DNA of 64,000 nt from Roseateles violae (GCF_030410485.1 NZ_JAUHHC010000004.1:384128-448127), one strand, 5' to 3'. Positions 16,590-28,790 are shown, counted from the stretch's first letter. Notes: generated by a model not told the origin, from the letters alone. Numbers and translations: made by a program.

Positions 16590-17372
16590 TCAATGGGCCG
16601 CATGGCCGGCGCCCAGATAGGCCTCGATGACCTTCTCGTTGCGCTGCACCTCGGCCGGCGTGCCCTCGGCGATCTGCTTGCCGTAGTCCAGCACGGTGAC
16701 GCGGTCGCACAAGCCCATCACCAGCTTGACGTCGTGCTCGATCAAGAGAATCGTGCGGCCGTCGTTGCGGATGCGGTCGATCAGCTCGCGCAGCACGACC
16801 TTCTCGGTCGCGTTCATGCCGGCGGCCGGCTCGTCCAGCGCGATCAGCTTCGGATCGGTGGCCAGCGCGCGCGCGATCTCCAGGCGCCGCTGGTCGCCAT
16901 AGCTGAGCGTGCGGGCCTTGTACTCGGCATAACGGCCGATACCGACGTAATCGAGCAGCTCCTGCGCGCGCTTGGCGATGGCCGCCTCCTCGGCCTTGAA
17001 GCCGGGCGTGCGCAGCACCGCGCCGAGCAGGCCCGACTGGGTGCGGATATGCCGGCCGACCATCACGTTCTCCAGCGCCGTCATGTCGGCGAACAGGCGG
17101 ATGTTCTGGAAGGTGCGCGCGATGCCGGCCTTGGCGACCTGGTGCACCGCCTGCGGCGTGTAGGGCTCGCCGCCGAGCGCGAAGCTGCCGCTGTCGGGCG
17201 TGTACAGACCGGTCAGCACATTGAAGAAGGTGGTCTTGCCGGCGCCGTTCGGGCCGATCAGGCCATAGACCTGGCCGGCGCGGATCTGGATGCCGACGTC
17301 GGACAGCGCCTGCAGGCCGCCGAAGCGCTTGGACACGCCGCTGACGTTCAACACGATGTCTGTGGTGCTCAT
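16590..17372 (-). CDS. livG: Branched-chain amino acid ABC transporter ATPase LivG
   Basis: The first ATPase of the LIV importer, 260 residues. Walker A is GPNGAGKTTFFNVLTG, the signature region is TLSYGDQRRLEIARALA, and Walker B is LIALDEPAAGMN with the switch region LLIEHDVKLVMGLCDRV. The C-terminal VIEAYLGAGHAAH tail is typical of LivG. The signature loop reads LSYGDQ rather than LSGGQ, normal in LivG proteins. The start at 17372 has AGGAAGAG upstream. It lies between livM and livF. Confidence 0.95.
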   Translation of the reverse strand: MSTTDIVLNVSGVSKRFGGLQALSDVGIQIRAGQVYGLIGPNGAGKTTFFNVLTGLYTPDSGSFALGGEPYTPQAVHQVAKAGIARTFQNIRLFADMTALENVMVGRHIRTQSGLLGAVLRTPGFKAEEAAIAKRAQELLDYVGIGRYAEYKARTLSYGDQRRLEIARALATDPKLIALDEPAAGMNATEKVVLRELIDRIRNDGRTILLIEHDVKLVMGLCDRVTVLDYGKQIAEGTPAEVQRNEKVIEAYLGAGHAAH

Positions 17373-17387
17373 GGAATGCTCTCTTCC

Positions 17388-18479
<1,092 letters not shown>

Positions 18480-18491
18480 GGTGAGTTCTCC

Positions 18492-19415
18492 TCAGGCGCG
18501 GTCGGCGACGCGTTCGCCCAGCAGGCCCGAGGGCCTCAGGGTCAGCACCAGGATCAGCGCGATGAAGGCGAAGATGTCGGCGTAATGGCTGCCCAGCACG
18601 CCGCCGGTCAGATCGCCCAGATAACCGGCGCCGATCGCCTCGATCAGGCCCAAGAGCACGCCGCCCACCATCGCACCGGCCAGATTGCCGATGCCGCCGA
18701 GCACCGCCGCGGTGAAGGCCTTCAGACCCGGCATGAAGCCCATCGTGTGCTGCACCGTGCCGTAGTTGGCCGCCCACATCAGGCCGGCCACCGCGGCCAG
18801 CGCCGCGCCGATGACAAAGGTGGTGGAGATGATGAAATCGGGCTTGACGCCCATCAGGCCGGCCACGCGCGGGTTCTCGGCGGTGGCGCGCATCGCGCGG
18901 CCCAGCTTGGTGTGATTGACCAGCCACATCAGGCCGGCCAGGATCACGACGGTCAGGCCCAGGATCAGGCATTGCGTGACCGTGATCACCGGGCCGCCCA
19001 GATCGATCGGCGTCGTCGGCAGCAGCAGCGGGAAGGGTTTCGGGTTCGGCTTCCAGATGATCATCGCCAGGGTCTGCAGCAGCAGCGACATGCCCATCGC
19101 GGTGATCAGCGGCGCCAGCCGCGGCGCATTGCGCAGCGGCCGGTAGGCGATCTTCTCGACCACGAAGTTCAGCACCGTGCAGACGACGATGGCGCAGGCC
19201 AGCGCGATCAGCATCAGCGCCCAGCCGGGCAGCCCGCTGTCGGCCAGCGCGACCACGACGGTCCAGCTGACCAGGGCCCCGACCATCAGGATTTCGCCAT
19301 GCGCGAAATTGATCAGATTGATGATGCCGTAGACCATGGTGTAGCCCAGGGCAACCAGCGCGTACATGCTGCCGAGCACCAGCCCGTTGATGATTTGCTG
19401 GAAAAAGGTTTCCAT
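18492..19415 (-). CDS. livH: Branched-chain amino acid ABC transporter permease LivH
   Basis: The first gene of livHMGF, a 307-residue permease that pairs with LivM. It opens with FFQQIINGLVLGSMYALVALGYTMVYG, the standard LivH start, and carries FAHGEILMVGAL, MRATAENPRVAGLMGV for the coupling helix, and VLGGIGNLAGAMVGG. The start at 19415 has GGAGAAG just upstream; an in-frame ATG at 19535 would add 40 residues that look unrelated and overlap the upstream terminator. No binding-protein gene is in the cluster. Confidence 0.95.
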   Translation of the reverse strand: METFFQQIINGLVLGSMYALVALGYTMVYGIINLINFAHGEILMVGALVSWTVVVALADSGLPGWALMLIALACAIVVCTVLNFVVEKIAYRPLRNAPRLAPLITAMGMSLLLQTLAMIIWKPNPKPFPLLLPTTPIDLGGPVITVTQCLILGLTVVILAGLMWLVNHTKLGRAMRATAENPRVAGLMGVKPDFIISTTFVIGAALAAVAGLMWAANYGTVQHTMGFMPGLKAFTAAVLGGIGNLAGAMVGGVLLGLIEAIGAGYLGDLTGGVLGSHYADIFAFIALILVLTLRPSGLLGERVADRA

Positions 19416-19486
19416 CACTGCTTCTCCGGTTCGTCCGCCACGCTGTAACACGGCGTACCCATTCATTGTGCAGACCCAGGATGAGC

Positions 19487-19521
19487 AAAAAAAATGCCCG
19501 CCGTTTCGACAGTCGGCGGGC
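19487..19521 (-). terminator. Terminator downstream of rarA
   Basis: On the minus strand GCCCGCCG and CGGCGGGC pair around a 10-base loop and are followed by A and eight T. It ends the rarA transcript about 70 bases before the livH start. Confidence 0.9.
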
Positions 19522-19622
19522 CTCTTGGCCATCAAGTTCCTGCAGGCTGGCAGGATTGTAGGAGTGCGTCTTCCGCACGCTTTGTTGGTGTATACCCGTA
19601 CACACAGGCGCGGCGAAAAGTG

Positions 19623-20978
19623 TCAGTCCGAGGGCTCGCGCGCCGCCTCGTTGAGGCGCCTCAATTCGGCCAGTTTCTCGCCGATGCGCAACTCCAGGCC
19701 GCGCCCCACCGGCTCGTAAAAGCGCTGTTCCTGCAGCCCCTCGGGCAGGTAGTGCACGCCCGCCGCGAATCCGCCCGGCTCGTCATGCGCATAGCGGTAT
19801 TCGCGCCCGTAGCCGAGCTCGCCCATCAGCTTGGTCGGGGCATTGCGCAGGTGCAAGGGCACCGGCCGGCTGGCATCCTGCTTCACCAGCGCGCGTACCC
19901 GGTTGTAAGCGCTGTAGACCGCGTTCGACTTTGGTGCGACGGCCAGGTAGACGACCGCCTGCGCCAGGGTCAGTTCGCCCTCGGGCGAGCCGAGGCGCTC
20001 GTAGGTCTCGGCCGCATCGAGCGCCAGGCGCAGCGCGCGCGGGTCGGCCAGGCCGATGTCCTCGCTGGCCATGCGGATCAAGCGGCGCGTGATGTAGCGC
20101 GCGTCGACGCCGCCGTCCAGCATGCGCACCAGCCAGTAGAGCGCCGCGTCCGGGTCGGAGCCGCGCACCGATTTGTGCAGCGCGGAGATCACGTCGTAGA
20201 ACTGCTCGCCACCCTTGTCATAACGGCGTAACTGCTCGCCTAAGGCGCGCTCCAGCACCGCCTCGTCGATCTGCGGCGTGCCCGGGGGAGACAGGGAGAT
20301 CACCGACTCGACCGCATTGAGCAGGCGTCGTGCATCGCCATCGGCATAGGCGGCCAGGCGCTTGGCCGCGGCGGGCGTGATCGGCGGGCCCTGCAGCGTC
20401 TGCTGACCGCGCTCGACCAGGGCCAGCAGATCGGCCTCGTCCAGCGACTTCAGCACATGGGCGGTGGCGCGCGACAAGAGCGCCGAGTTGACCTCGAAGG
20501 ACGGGTTCTCGGTCGTCGCGCCGATAAAGGTGAACAAGCCCGCCTCGACATGGGGCAGGAAGGCATCCTGCTGCGCCTTGTTGAAGCGGTGCACCTCGTC
20601 GACGAAGACGACGGTGCGCCGGCCCTGCGCGGCGACCGCCTGCGCCCGCTCGACCGCCTCGCGGATGTCCTTGACGCCGCCCAGCACGGCCGAGATCGTG
20701 ATGAACTGGGCGTCGAAGGCCTGCGCCATCAGCCGCGCCAGCGTCGTCTTGCCGACGCCCGGCGGTCCCCAGAGGATCATCGAATGCAGGCGGCCCGACT
20801 CGAAGGCGACCCGCAGCGGCATGCCGGGGCCCAAGAGCTGGCGCTGGCCGATCACCTCGTCCAGGCGGGTCGGCCGCAGCCGCTCGGCCAGCGGCTGGCC
20901 GGCAGCCGGCACGACGGGGGGCGCCGCCGATGGCGCGGGCGAGATCTCGGGGAACAGCGATTCGGTGGTGTCCGGCAT
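19623..20978 (-). CDS. rarA: Replication-associated recombination protein A
   Basis: AAA+ ATPase of the MgsA/WRNIP1 family that acts at stalled forks and on single-strand gaps, related to clamp loaders. Of 451 residues, the N-terminal part has DEVIGQRQLLGPGMPLR, Walker A GPPGVGKTTLARLMA, Walker B VVFVDEVHRFNKAQQDAFL and sensor 1 FIGATTENPSFEV. The C-terminal tetramerisation domain includes GSDPDAALYWLVRMLDGG and the closing HYLPEGLQEQRFYEP. It is the last gene of the ftsK-lolA-antiporter-rarA run and has its own terminator. Confidence 0.96.
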   Translation of the reverse strand: MPDTTESLFPEISPAPSAAPPVVPAAGQPLAERLRPTRLDEVIGQRQLLGPGMPLRVAFESGRLHSMILWGPPGVGKTTLARLMAQAFDAQFITISAVLGGVKDIREAVERAQAVAAQGRRTVVFVDEVHRFNKAQQDAFLPHVEAGLFTFIGATTENPSFEVNSALLSRATAHVLKSLDEADLLALVERGQQTLQGPPITPAAAKRLAAYADGDARRLLNAVESVISLSPPGTPQIDEAVLERALGEQLRRYDKGGEQFYDVISALHKSVRGSDPDAALYWLVRMLDGGVDARYITRRLIRMASEDIGLADPRALRLALDAAETYERLGSPEGELTLAQAVVYLAVAPKSNAVYSAYNRVRALVKQDASRPVPLHLRNAPTKLMGELGYGREYRYAHDEPGGFAAGVHYLPEGLQEQRFYEPVGRGLELRIGEKLAELRRLNEAAREPSD

Positions 20979-20994
20979 GCGCCGATTGTCCTCT

Positions 20995-22686
20995 TCAGTG
21001 GGCGGGCACGCCGCCCTGCATGCGCCCCAGCACCTCGCGGCTCAGCTGGTCGGCCAGGCTATGCTCGGCCAGGAAGACCTCGCCCAGCTGGGCCTGGCGC
21101 AGCAACTGAGCCTCGTCTTCGCCGCGCGCGCGCAGCAGCACGCGCACGCCGGGGTTCAGCTGGCGGGCCGTGTCGACCATCTGGCGGATCTCGACGCTGT
21201 CGCCGCCGGTGATCACCAGCAGCGCGGCGCGCGCGATATGCGCCTGGATCAGCACGGCCGGCTCGCTGGCATCGCCGCTGACAGCGGCCACGCCGCGCGC
21301 GCGCAGGCCCTCGACCAGATCGCGCTGCTGCTCGGCGACGACCAGATGCACCTGCTGCGCCAGCAGCCGTTCGGCCAGGCGGCGGCCGACCCGGCCATAG
21401 CCGACCAGCACGACCTGACCCTGCAGATGGGCCTGGTCGGTGCTCGCCGGCAGCTCGGCCAGCGGATCGTCGCGCAGCTCCATGTGCCGGGCCCAGGCCG
21501 AGCGGCGCAGGATCCAGGCCTTGGCGGGCTCGAGCAGGCCGAACAGCAGCGAGTTCAGCGCGATCGAGATCAGCGCGCCGGCGAGGATCAGGCTCTGCCC
21601 TTCCTTGGGCAGCAGATTCAGCGCGACGCCCAGGCCGGCCAGGATGAAGGAAAACTCGCCGATCTGCGCCAGGCTGGCGCCGACGGTCAGCGCCGTGTTC
21701 AGCGGATAGCGCAGCAGCAGGACCAAGGCCATCGCCGCCAGCGTCTTGCCGACGATGATGATGGCGACGACCGCCAGCACCTTCAGCGGCTCCGCGAGCA
21801 GCACGCGCGGGTCGAAGAGCATGCCCACCGAGACGAAGAAGAGCACGGCAAAGGCGTCGCGCAGCGGCAGCGATTCGTCGGCCGCGCGGTGGCTGTACTC
21901 CGACTCGCGCATCATCATGCCGGCGAAGAAGGCGCCCAGCGCGAAGGAGACGTCGAACAGGCCGGCCGAGGCGTAGGCGACGCCGACGGCGACGGCGACC
22001 ACGCAGAGCGTGAACAGTTCGCGCGAGCCGGTCCCGGCGACCCAGAACAAGAGGCGCGGGAAGACGCGCCGGCCGACGACCAGCATCAGCGCGATGAAGG
22101 CGCCGACCTTGGCCAGTGTCCAGGCGATCGTGCCCAGCAGATCGGCCTGCAGCTTGCCTTCCAGCAGGCCGGCCAGCGGCGGCAGCAGCACCAGCACCAG
22201 CACCATCACCAGATCCTCGACGACCAGCCAGCCGACGGCGATCGAGCCGTTGGCCGATTCGAGCTGGCCGCGCGCCTCCAGCGCGCGCAAGAGCACGACG
22301 GTGCTGGCCACCGACAGCGCCAGGCCGAAGACGAGGGCGCCGCCGGCGCTCCAGCCCCACCAGCGGGCCAGGCCGAAGCCCAGCGCGGTGGCGACGGCGA
22401 TCTGCACGATCGCGCCCGGCACGGCGATGCGCTTGACCGCCAGCAGGTCCTTCATCGAGAAATGCAGGCCGACGCCGAACATCAAGAGCATCACGCCGAT
22501 CTCGGCCAGCTGGCCGGCGAGATCGACGTCGGCGACGAAGCCCGGCGTGGCCGGGCCGATCACGATGCCGGCCAGCAGATAGCCGACCAGGGGCGGCATG
22601 CGCAGCCGCACGGCGATGAATCCAAAGGCAATGGCCAGGCCGAAGCCGGCGGCGATCGTCGCGATCAGGCTGACGTTGTGCGGCAT
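20995..22686 (-). CDS. CPA2-family cation:proton antiporter (YbaL/RosB-like)
   Basis: A 563-residue inner-membrane antiporter with a soluble regulatory domain. The N-terminal 380 residues hold about a dozen hydrophobic helices including LRMPPLVGYLLAGIVIGP and GVMLLMFGVGLHFSMKDLL, a KefB/YbaL signature. Then comes a TrkA-N/RCK domain (VVLVGYGRVGRRLAERLL near residue 420, then VAAVSGDASEPAVL) that should bind NAD(H) or another nucleotide. Length and motifs are closest to YbaL (558 in E. coli), probably K+/H+ exchange. It sits between lolA and rarA. Confidence 0.9.
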   Translation of the reverse strand: MPHNVSLIATIAAGFGLAIAFGFIAVRLRMPPLVGYLLAGIVIGPATPGFVADVDLAGQLAEIGVMLLMFGVGLHFSMKDLLAVKRIAVPGAIVQIAVATALGFGLARWWGWSAGGALVFGLALSVASTVVLLRALEARGQLESANGSIAVGWLVVEDLVMVLVLVLLPPLAGLLEGKLQADLLGTIAWTLAKVGAFIALMLVVGRRVFPRLLFWVAGTGSRELFTLCVVAVAVGVAYASAGLFDVSFALGAFFAGMMMRESEYSHRAADESLPLRDAFAVLFFVSVGMLFDPRVLLAEPLKVLAVVAIIIVGKTLAAMALVLLLRYPLNTALTVGASLAQIGEFSFILAGLGVALNLLPKEGQSLILAGALISIALNSLLFGLLEPAKAWILRRSAWARHMELRDDPLAELPASTDQAHLQGQVVLVGYGRVGRRLAERLLAQQVHLVVAEQQRDLVEGLRARGVAAVSGDASEPAVLIQAHIARAALLVITGGDSVEIRQMVDTARQLNPGVRVLLRARGEDEAQLLRQAQLGEVFLAEHSLADQLSREVLGRMQGGVPAH

Positions 22687-22699
22687 CGTCCCGACAAGG

Positions 22700-23326
22700 T
22701 CATTGTTCGATCAGGTCGGCGCCGGGCGGCAGCACGAAACGGAAGCGCTCGGCGGGAAGCGCGATATTGGTCGTCACGGCCGTGAAGCGCAGCTGCGAGC
22801 GCTGACCGAAGCCGTCGACGATGTCCAGCGCCGCCAGATCGCGGCCCTTGAAGCCGATGCGCAGGCTTTGCAGATTGCCGTCGGCATGGCGCGGCGTGGC
22901 CTGCACCCAGTCCAGGCCTTCCTCGGCCGGCAGCGTCTTGAGGCTGAAGTCGCGCTCCAGCGTGTTGCCGGCCAGCAGCGCGGCCGGGGTCGCGCCCAAG
23001 GCCTGGTCGATCTTGCGCGAGCTGGCCTGGTTCAGGTCGGCGTCGTAGATCCAGACCTTCTGGCCGTCGCCAACAATGACCTGCTCGAAGGGCTTTGCAT
23101 AGGCGAAGCGAAAGCGGTTCGGGCGCTGGAACTCGAAGCTGCCCGAGGAACTCTTCTTGCGCTTGCCGTCCGGCGAGCTGACCACCTGGCTGAACTGCGC
23201 ACTGCCGCTCTTGGCCTCGGCCACGAAGGCCTTCAGCGCCTCGACCGCATCGGCGCGCGCCAGCATCGGCAGCGCCAGCAGCGCCGCCATACCCAGCATC
23301 CTCTTCATCAACAGCTTGTAGTTCAT
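22700..23326 (-). CDS. lolA: Outer-membrane lipoprotein carrier protein LolA
   Basis: Periplasmic chaperone that carries lipoproteins from LolCDE to LolB. The 208-residue precursor has a cleavable signal ([18 protein letters not shown]), then [38 protein letters not shown] and [11 protein letters not shown], all LolA hallmarks. The start ATG overlaps the ftsK stop as ATGA, so it is translationally coupled to ftsK. This is the order seen in E. coli as well. Confidence 0.95.
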   Translation of the reverse strand: MNYKLLMKRMLGMAALLALPMLARADAVEALKAFVAEAKSGSAQFSQVVSSPDGKRKKSSSGSFEFQRPNRFRFAYAKPFEQVIVGDGQKVWIYDADLNQASSRKIDQALGATPAALLAGNTLERDFSLKTLPAEEGLDWVQATPRHADGNLQSLRIGFKGRDLAALDIVDGFGQRSQLRFTAVTTNIALPAERFRFVLPPGADLIEQ

Positions 23327-25695
23327 TCGTCCCGCTTCGGAATGATCAGATCGCGATTGCCATTGGTCGCCATCGCCGACACCAGGCCCGATTTCTCCAT
23401 CTGCTCCAGCAAACGGGCGGCCCGGTTGTAGCCGATGCGCAGATGGCGCTGCACCAGCGAGATCGAGGCGCGGCGATGCTGCAGCACGATGGCGACCGCC
23501 TGGTCGTACATCGCATCGGCCTCGCCGTCGCCACCACCACCCATCGCGGCCAGATCGCCGCCGCCCTCGCCCTCGAGCACGCCGCCTTCGAGAATGCCCT
23601 CGATATAGTTCGGCTCGCCCTGGGCCTTCAGATATTCGACAACGCGGTGCACCTCGTCATCGCTGACAAAGGCGCCGTGCACGCGCACCGGCAGGCCGGT
23701 GCCCGAGGCCATGTAAAGCATGTCGCCCATGCCCAGCAGCGCCTCGGCGCCCATCTGGTCAAGGATGGTGCGGCTGTCGATCTTGGAGCTGACCTGGAAG
23801 GCGATGCGGGTCGGGATATTGGCCTTGATCAGGCCGGTGATCACGTCGACCGAGGGCCGCTGCGTGGCCAGGATCAGGTGGATGCCGGCGGCGCGCGCCT
23901 TCTGCGCCAGGCGGGCAATCAGCTCCTCGATCTTCTTGCCGACCACCATCATCAGATCGGCCAACTCGTCGATGATGACGACGATATGCGGCAGGCGGTC
24001 GAGCGGTTCCGGCTCTTCCGGCGTCAGGCTGAAGGGATTGCCGATCTTCTCGCCGCGCTCGTCCGCATCGGCGATCTTCTTGTTGTAGCCGGCCAGATTG
24101 CGCACGCCCATCTTGGACATCAGCTTGTAGCGGCGTTCCATCTCGCCGACACACCAGTTCAGCGCGTTGCCGGCCTGCTTCATGTCGGTGACGACCGGCG
24201 CCAGCAGATGCGGAATGCCCTCGTAGACGCTCATCTCCAGCATCTTGGGGTCGATCATGATCAGGCGCACATCGCGCGCCTCGGCCTTGTAGAGCAGCGA
24301 CAGGATCATCGCGTTGATGCCCACGGACTTGCCGGAACCGGTCGTGCCGGCCACCAGGCAGTGCGGCATCTTGGCCAGGTCGGCCACGACCGGCGCGCCG
24401 ACGATGTCCTTGCCGAGCGCCATCGTCAACAGCGAGGCGGCGTCGGCATAGACCTGGGAGCCGAGGATCTCGCTGAGCTTGATGGTCTGGCGGCGCGCGT
24501 TCGGCAGCTCCAGCGCCATGTAGTTCTTGCCCGGAATCGTCTCGACGACGCGGATGCTGGTCAGGCTTAAGGACCGCGCCAGGTCCTTGGCCAGGCCGAC
24601 GATCTGCGAGCCCTTGACGCCGGTGGCCGGCTCGATCTCGTAACGGGTGATCACCGGGCCCGGCGAGGCGGCGACGACGCGCACCTCGACGCCGAAATCG
24701 CGCAGCTTCTTCTCGATCATGCGCGAGGTCATCTCCAGCGACTCGGGCGTCACCGTCTCCTGGCGCGGCGGCGCGGCGTCGAGTAGATCGACCTGGGGCA
24801 GCTTGGCGTCGCTGGGGTCGACGAAGAGCGTGGTCTGACGCTCCTTGGCCACCCGGGTCGACTTCGGCACCTCGATCACCGGCGGCTCGATGACGATGGG
24901 CAGGTGCTCCTCGACGACCTGGCGCTCGACCTCGACCACCTTGGCGCGCTCCTGCTTGGCCTTCTTGCCGGCGCGCTGGTCGTCGGCAATCTCGCGCTTC
25001 TCGATGCGGCGCTCGCGCAGCTGGTCAATGCGGGTGCCCAGCTGCTCGGCCAGGCTCAGCCAGGAGAACTTCAGCGCCAGCGAGGCCCCCGCCAGCAGCG
25101 CCGCGATCCATAGCACGCCCGAGCCGGCGAAGCCGACCAGGCGCATGCTCAGCGGCCCCAGCGTGTAGCCGAGCACGCCGCCGGCATGGCCGGGCAGGCG
25201 CGGCTCCCACAGATAGAGGCGGGTCCATTCCAGCGCGCAGCTGGCGGACATCAGCAGCGCGATGCCGACGCACCAGGGCGCGACGCGCTGCCACATCGGC
25301 GCAACCGGCCGCTCGTCGGCACGCAGAAGCCCGGCCAGACTGCCCAGCCACAGGCGCAGGCCCACCAGCGGCAGCCACCAGGCCGAGTAGCCGAAGCAGA
25401 ACAGCAGCAGATCGGAGATCCAGGCGCCCAAAGCGCCGACCTTGTTGCCGTAGAGCGAGCGATTGCCCGAGATCGAGAAGGCGGCGTCGGCGCCGTCATG
25501 CGTCAGCAGCGCCAGCACGACCAGGCACCACATGGCGCCGCCAACCATCAGCCACAGCGGCGTGCGCAGCGGATTGCCGCGCGGCGGCGGCGTGGCGGCG
25601 GCCTTCCTGGCCTGGCGTTTATAGACTTTTTCCGGCGCGGCGGCGGCCTGTTCGCCGTCGCCGCTGCCCAGCATGGAACCGAGAGGGAAACTCAT
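23323..25695 (-). CDS. ftsK: DNA translocase FtsK
   Basis: Septum-anchored motor that pumps DNA and activates XerCD at dif during division. The 790-residue protein has four or five N-terminal membrane helices (residues about 45-215), a short charged linker, then the RecA-like motor. Walker A is [12 protein letters not shown], Walker B is [17 protein letters not shown], and [26 protein letters not shown] follows. The C-terminal winged-helix gamma domain, which reads KOPS, ends in [27 protein letters not shown]. The linker is far shorter than in E. coli, as in many betaproteobacteria. Confidence 0.97.
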   Translation of the reverse strand: MSFPLGSMLGSGDGEQAAAAPEKVYKRQARKAAATPPPRGNPLRTPLWLMVGGAMWCLVVLALLTHDGADAAFSISGNRSLYGNKVGALGAWISDLLLFCFGYSAWWLPLVGLRLWLGSLAGLLRADERPVAPMWQRVAPWCVGIALLMSASCALEWTRLYLWEPRLPGHAGGVLGYTLGPLSMRLVGFAGSGVLWIAALLAGASLALKFSWLSLAEQLGTRIDQLRERRIEKREIADDQRAGKKAKQERAKVVEVERQVVEEHLPIVIEPPVIEVPKSTRVAKERQTTLFVDPSDAKLPQVDLLDAAPPRQETVTPESLEMTSRMIEKKLRDFGVEVRVVAASPGPVITRYEIEPATGVKGSQIVGLAKDLARSLSLTSIRVVETIPGKNYMALELPNARRQTIKLSEILGSQVYADAASLLTMALGKDIVGAPVVADLAKMPHCLVAGTTGSGKSVGINAMILSLLYKAEARDVRLIMIDPKMLEMSVYEGIPHLLAPVVTDMKQAGNALNWCVGEMERRYKLMSKMGVRNLAGYNKKIADADERGEKIGNPFSLTPEEPEPLDRLPHIVVIIDELADLMMVVGKKIEELIARLAQKARAAGIHLILATQRPSVDVITGLIKANIPTRIAFQVSSKIDSRTILDQMGAEALLGMGDMLYMASGTGLPVRVHGAFVSDDEVHRVVEYLKAQGEPNYIEGILEGGVLEGEGGGDLAAMGGGGDGEADAMYDQAVAIVLQHRRASISLVQRHLRIGYNRAARLLEQMEKSGLVSAMATNGNRDLIIPKRDE

Positions 25696-25750
25696 GCCGC
25701 CATTGTGGCGCAGGATTAGAGGCGCCCCGCCGCCTCGAACGGCCGCTTAC

Positions 25751-26419
25751 TCAATCGTGCGCCAGGCGTTCCTTGATGACGACCGAGCCGTTCTCCAGCG
25801 TCTCGATGACGCCCTTGTCCTCCAGGTCCTTCATCACCCGGCTGACCATCTCGCGCGAGGCGCCGACCACCTTGGCCATGTCCTGGCGGGAGACCTTGCC
25901 GCGAATGATCTTCAGACCCTTCTCTTCCTCGGCCATGTCGAGCAGGGTGCGGGCGACGCGGCCATAGACGTCCAGCAAGGCCAGCGATTCGATCTGGCGG
26001 TCGGCATTGCGCAGGCGCGCGACCAGGCCGCGCAGGATCGCGTAAGAGAGGCTGGAACTTTCCGGCAGGCAGCGCGCAAACTCGTTGCGGCCCAGCACCA
26101 GCATATCGGTCTGCACCTCGGCGCGCACGGTGGCCGAATGCGGCTCGTTGTCGATCAGGCTCATCTCGCCGACATAGTCGCCCGGCTGCAGCACCGCCAG
26201 GATGACCTCGCGGCCGCGGGTGTCGGCGGTCAGCACGCGGGCGCGACCGTTGAGCAGGATGAACAGCGCGTTCGACTTGGTGCCCTGCTCGACGATCAGT
26301 TCACCGCGCTTGAAACGGCGCTTGACGACGCTGTCGGCAATGGACTGCGCCTGATCGGTGGTGAGCAGGGAGAACAAGGGCACCCTGCGGATCAGGTCCA
26401 GATTGGACAACATCGCCAT
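25751..26419 (-). CDS. Crp/Fnr-family transcriptional regulator
   Basis: A 222-residue homodimeric regulator. A cyclic-nucleotide-type beta-barrel (FKRGELIVEQGTKSNALFILLNG, then GDYVGEMSLIDNEPHSATV near residue 75) leads to a dimer helix and a C-terminal helix-turn-helix (SRQDMAKVVGASREMVSRVMKDLE). The phosphate cassette GEMSLIDNEPHSATV lacks the Arg-Ser/Thr pair of E. coli CRP, so cAMP binding is doubtful, and there is no Fnr-type cysteine cluster. The start at 26419 was chosen for a perfect AGGAGG seven bases upstream. It occupies the place lrp has in E. coli, between trxB and ftsK. Confidence 0.92.
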   Translation of the reverse strand: MAMLSNLDLIRRVPLFSLLTTDQAQSIADSVVKRRFKRGELIVEQGTKSNALFILLNGRARVLTADTRGREVILAVLQPGDYVGEMSLIDNEPHSATVRAEVQTDMLVLGRNEFARCLPESSSLSYAILRGLVARLRNADRQIESLALLDVYGRVARTLLDMAEEEKGLKIIRGKVSRQDMAKVVGASREMVSRVMKDLEDKGVIETLENGSVVIKERLAHD

Positions 26420-26513
26420 GAACGGCCTCCTGTGACTGTGGTTTGTTGAAAGCAGGCCGGCATGGTGACCGGGCTTGCCTAGAATGCGACCCATTGTGCC
26501 AACTCGATCACGC

Positions 26514-26540
26514 TTTCACATAGGGTATAGGCCGTATAAA
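26514..26540 (+). promoter_or_regulatory. Candidate trxB promoter
   Basis: TATAAA at 26535-26540 is preceded by TTTCAC at 26514, a 15-base spacer that is slightly short. It lies in the 181-base divergent gap between the Crp/Fnr gene and trxB, 60 bases before the trxB start. Confidence 0.35.
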
Positions 26541-26561
26541 GCCGGCCAATCGCAGCGTTGA

Positions 26562-27560
<999 letters not shown>

Positions 27561-27626
27561 GCATCGCTGCGCCGAGCGCATGCCTTGCCGACACGGGCCG
27601 CCCTGGCGGCCTTTGTCATTTGTGGC

Positions 27627-27632
27627 TATAAT
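27627..27632 (+). promoter_or_regulatory. -10 box for rpmB-rpmG
   Basis: A perfect TATAAT lies about 145 bases before rpmB inside the 215-base gap after trxB. No strong -35 is seen at 17 bases. The implied leader is over 130 bases long, room enough for ribosomal-protein leader control. Confidence 0.5.
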
Positions 27633-27775
27633 CGTCGGCTTGCTCGCTGGATGGACCGCGCCCGATAAGGTCGTTCGCAAGGACGGCTGGGTTTGGCGAG
27701 CATAAAGCGGTCATGTGGATGCCCCCCGGCAATGCGAATGGGGCAGCTGGTCAGCAATCAAACCGGAGAAGCGTC

Positions 27776-28009
27776 ATGGCACGCGTCTGTCAAGTCACGG
27801 GCAAGAAGCCCATGGTGGGAAACAATGTCTCCCACGCCAACAACAAAACCAAGCGTCGTTTCCTGCCGAATCTGCAGTACCGCCGTTTCTGGGTGGAAAG
27901 CGAGAACCGCTGGGTCCGCCTGCGTATCAGCAACGCTGCTCTGCGTTTGATCGACAAGGTCGGCATCGACCAGGTCGTCGCCGATCTGCGCGCCAAGGGC
28001 GAGCTGTAA
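27776..28009 (+). CDS. rpmB: 50S ribosomal protein L28
   Basis: A 77-residue basic ribosomal protein of the large subunit. The sequence [17 protein letters not shown], then [13 protein letters not shown] and [16 protein letters not shown], is unmistakable L28. The start at 27776 has GGAG nine bases upstream; an in-frame ATG at 27713 would add 21 foreign residues. It lies 32 bases before rpmG in the standard rpmBG pair. Confidence 0.97.
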   Translation: MARVCQVTGKKPMVGNNVSHANNKTKRRFLPNLQYRRFWVESENRWVRLRISNAALRLIDKVGIDQVVADLRAKGEL

Positions 28010-28041
28010 TCCACCGTCCACAGTAATCAAGGAGCATCACC

Positions 28042-28212
28042 ATGGCATCCAAAGGCGGACGCGAAAAGATCAAGCTGGAATCCACTGCGGGCACCGGCCA
28101 CTTCTACACCACGAACAAGAACAAGAAGACGACGCCCGAAAAGCTCGAATTCATGAAGTTCGACCCCAAGGCCCGCAAGCATGTGCTGTACAAGGAAACC
28201 AAGCTGAAGTGA
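28042..28212 (+). CDS. rpmG: 50S ribosomal protein L33
   Basis: A 56-residue ribosomal protein read directly from the sequence: [20 protein letters not shown], then [20 protein letters not shown] and a basic end [11 protein letters not shown]. It lacks the two CxxC zinc pairs, so it is the zinc-free type common in proteobacteria. AAGGAG lies eight bases before the ATG. It is the second gene of rpmBG and is followed by a strong terminator. Confidence 0.97.
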   Translation: MASKGGREKIKLESTAGTGHFYTTNKNKKTTPEKLEFMKFDPKARKHVLYKETKLK

Positions 28213-28236
28213 TTCGGCTCGGCCTCCAGGCCCGAT

Positions 28237-28271
28237 AAAAAACCCGCCAGCGCGAGCCGGCGGGTTTTTTT
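28237..28271. terminator. Bidirectional terminator after rpmG
   Basis: AACCCGCC and GGCGGGTT pair around a 10-base loop, with six A on the left and seven T on the right. It serves rpmBG on the plus strand and the DUF3016 gene on the minus strand. Confidence 0.92.
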
Positions 28272-28295
28272 ATGCCCTGCCCCGGGCGGGAGCGA

Positions 28296-28790
28296 CTACT
28301 TGCCCGCCGCAGTGACCGGCGAGAACTCGCTGTAGAACCACTGGTCGATCATCCGCTTCTCGTAGCGGATCGGGTCGGTGTCGAAGTAGCGGTTGATATG
28401 GTGCAGATAGTCCAGGTCGCTGAGCCGCGATTCGCCGCGCCGCAGTTCCTGGCCCTCACGGCTCAGCACATAGCGCAGGCTCATCGCCGGTCGGCCGACC
28501 GGACCGGCGATGCGCAGCATCTCCGCGCGCGCGCCGGCCGGCCACACATTGCCGGCTAGGTCGATGTCGGTGACCTCGATCGCCAAGTCCAGCCCGGGCA
28601 GCATTGCCTCGCCGCGCTGCTTCAGATGCGTCTCAATCAGCTTCATTGTGCGGTCGCGATCGCGCTCCACCTCGCCGGCGTCGATGAAGCGCTCCGGCGC
28701 AATGAAACGCACCTGCACCGCCGCCAGCGCCGCGCTCGCGCCGAAGAAGAGCGCCAGCGACACGACCGTCCATTTCGTCGTCCTGCTCAT
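28296..28790 (-). CDS. DUF3016 domain protein (exported, unknown function)
   Basis: A 164-residue exported protein. It begins with a signal peptide (VVSLALFFGASAALAAVQ) followed by VRFIAPERFIDAGE, and the middle region ERDRTMKLIETHLKQRGEAML with WPAGARAEMLRI matches DUF3016. Its function is unknown. Two starts are possible, 28802 and 28790; the GGAGG inside the first codons of the longer form is well placed as the Shine-Dalgarno of 28790. It is monocistronic, converging on rpmG. Confidence 0.88.
   Translation of the reverse strand: MSRTTKWTVVSLALFFGASAALAAVQVRFIAPERFIDAGEVERDRDRTMKLIETHLKQRGEAMLPGLDLAIEVTDIDLAGNVWPAGARAEMLRIAGPVGRPAMSLRYVLSREGQELRRGESRLSDLDYLHHINRYFDTDPIRYEKRMIDQWFYSEFSPVTAAGK

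Noticed and set aside
20464-22785. Plus-strand open frame of 773 residues across rarA and the antiporter
   Set aside because: Crosses two well-supported genes on the opposite strand and is low complexity.
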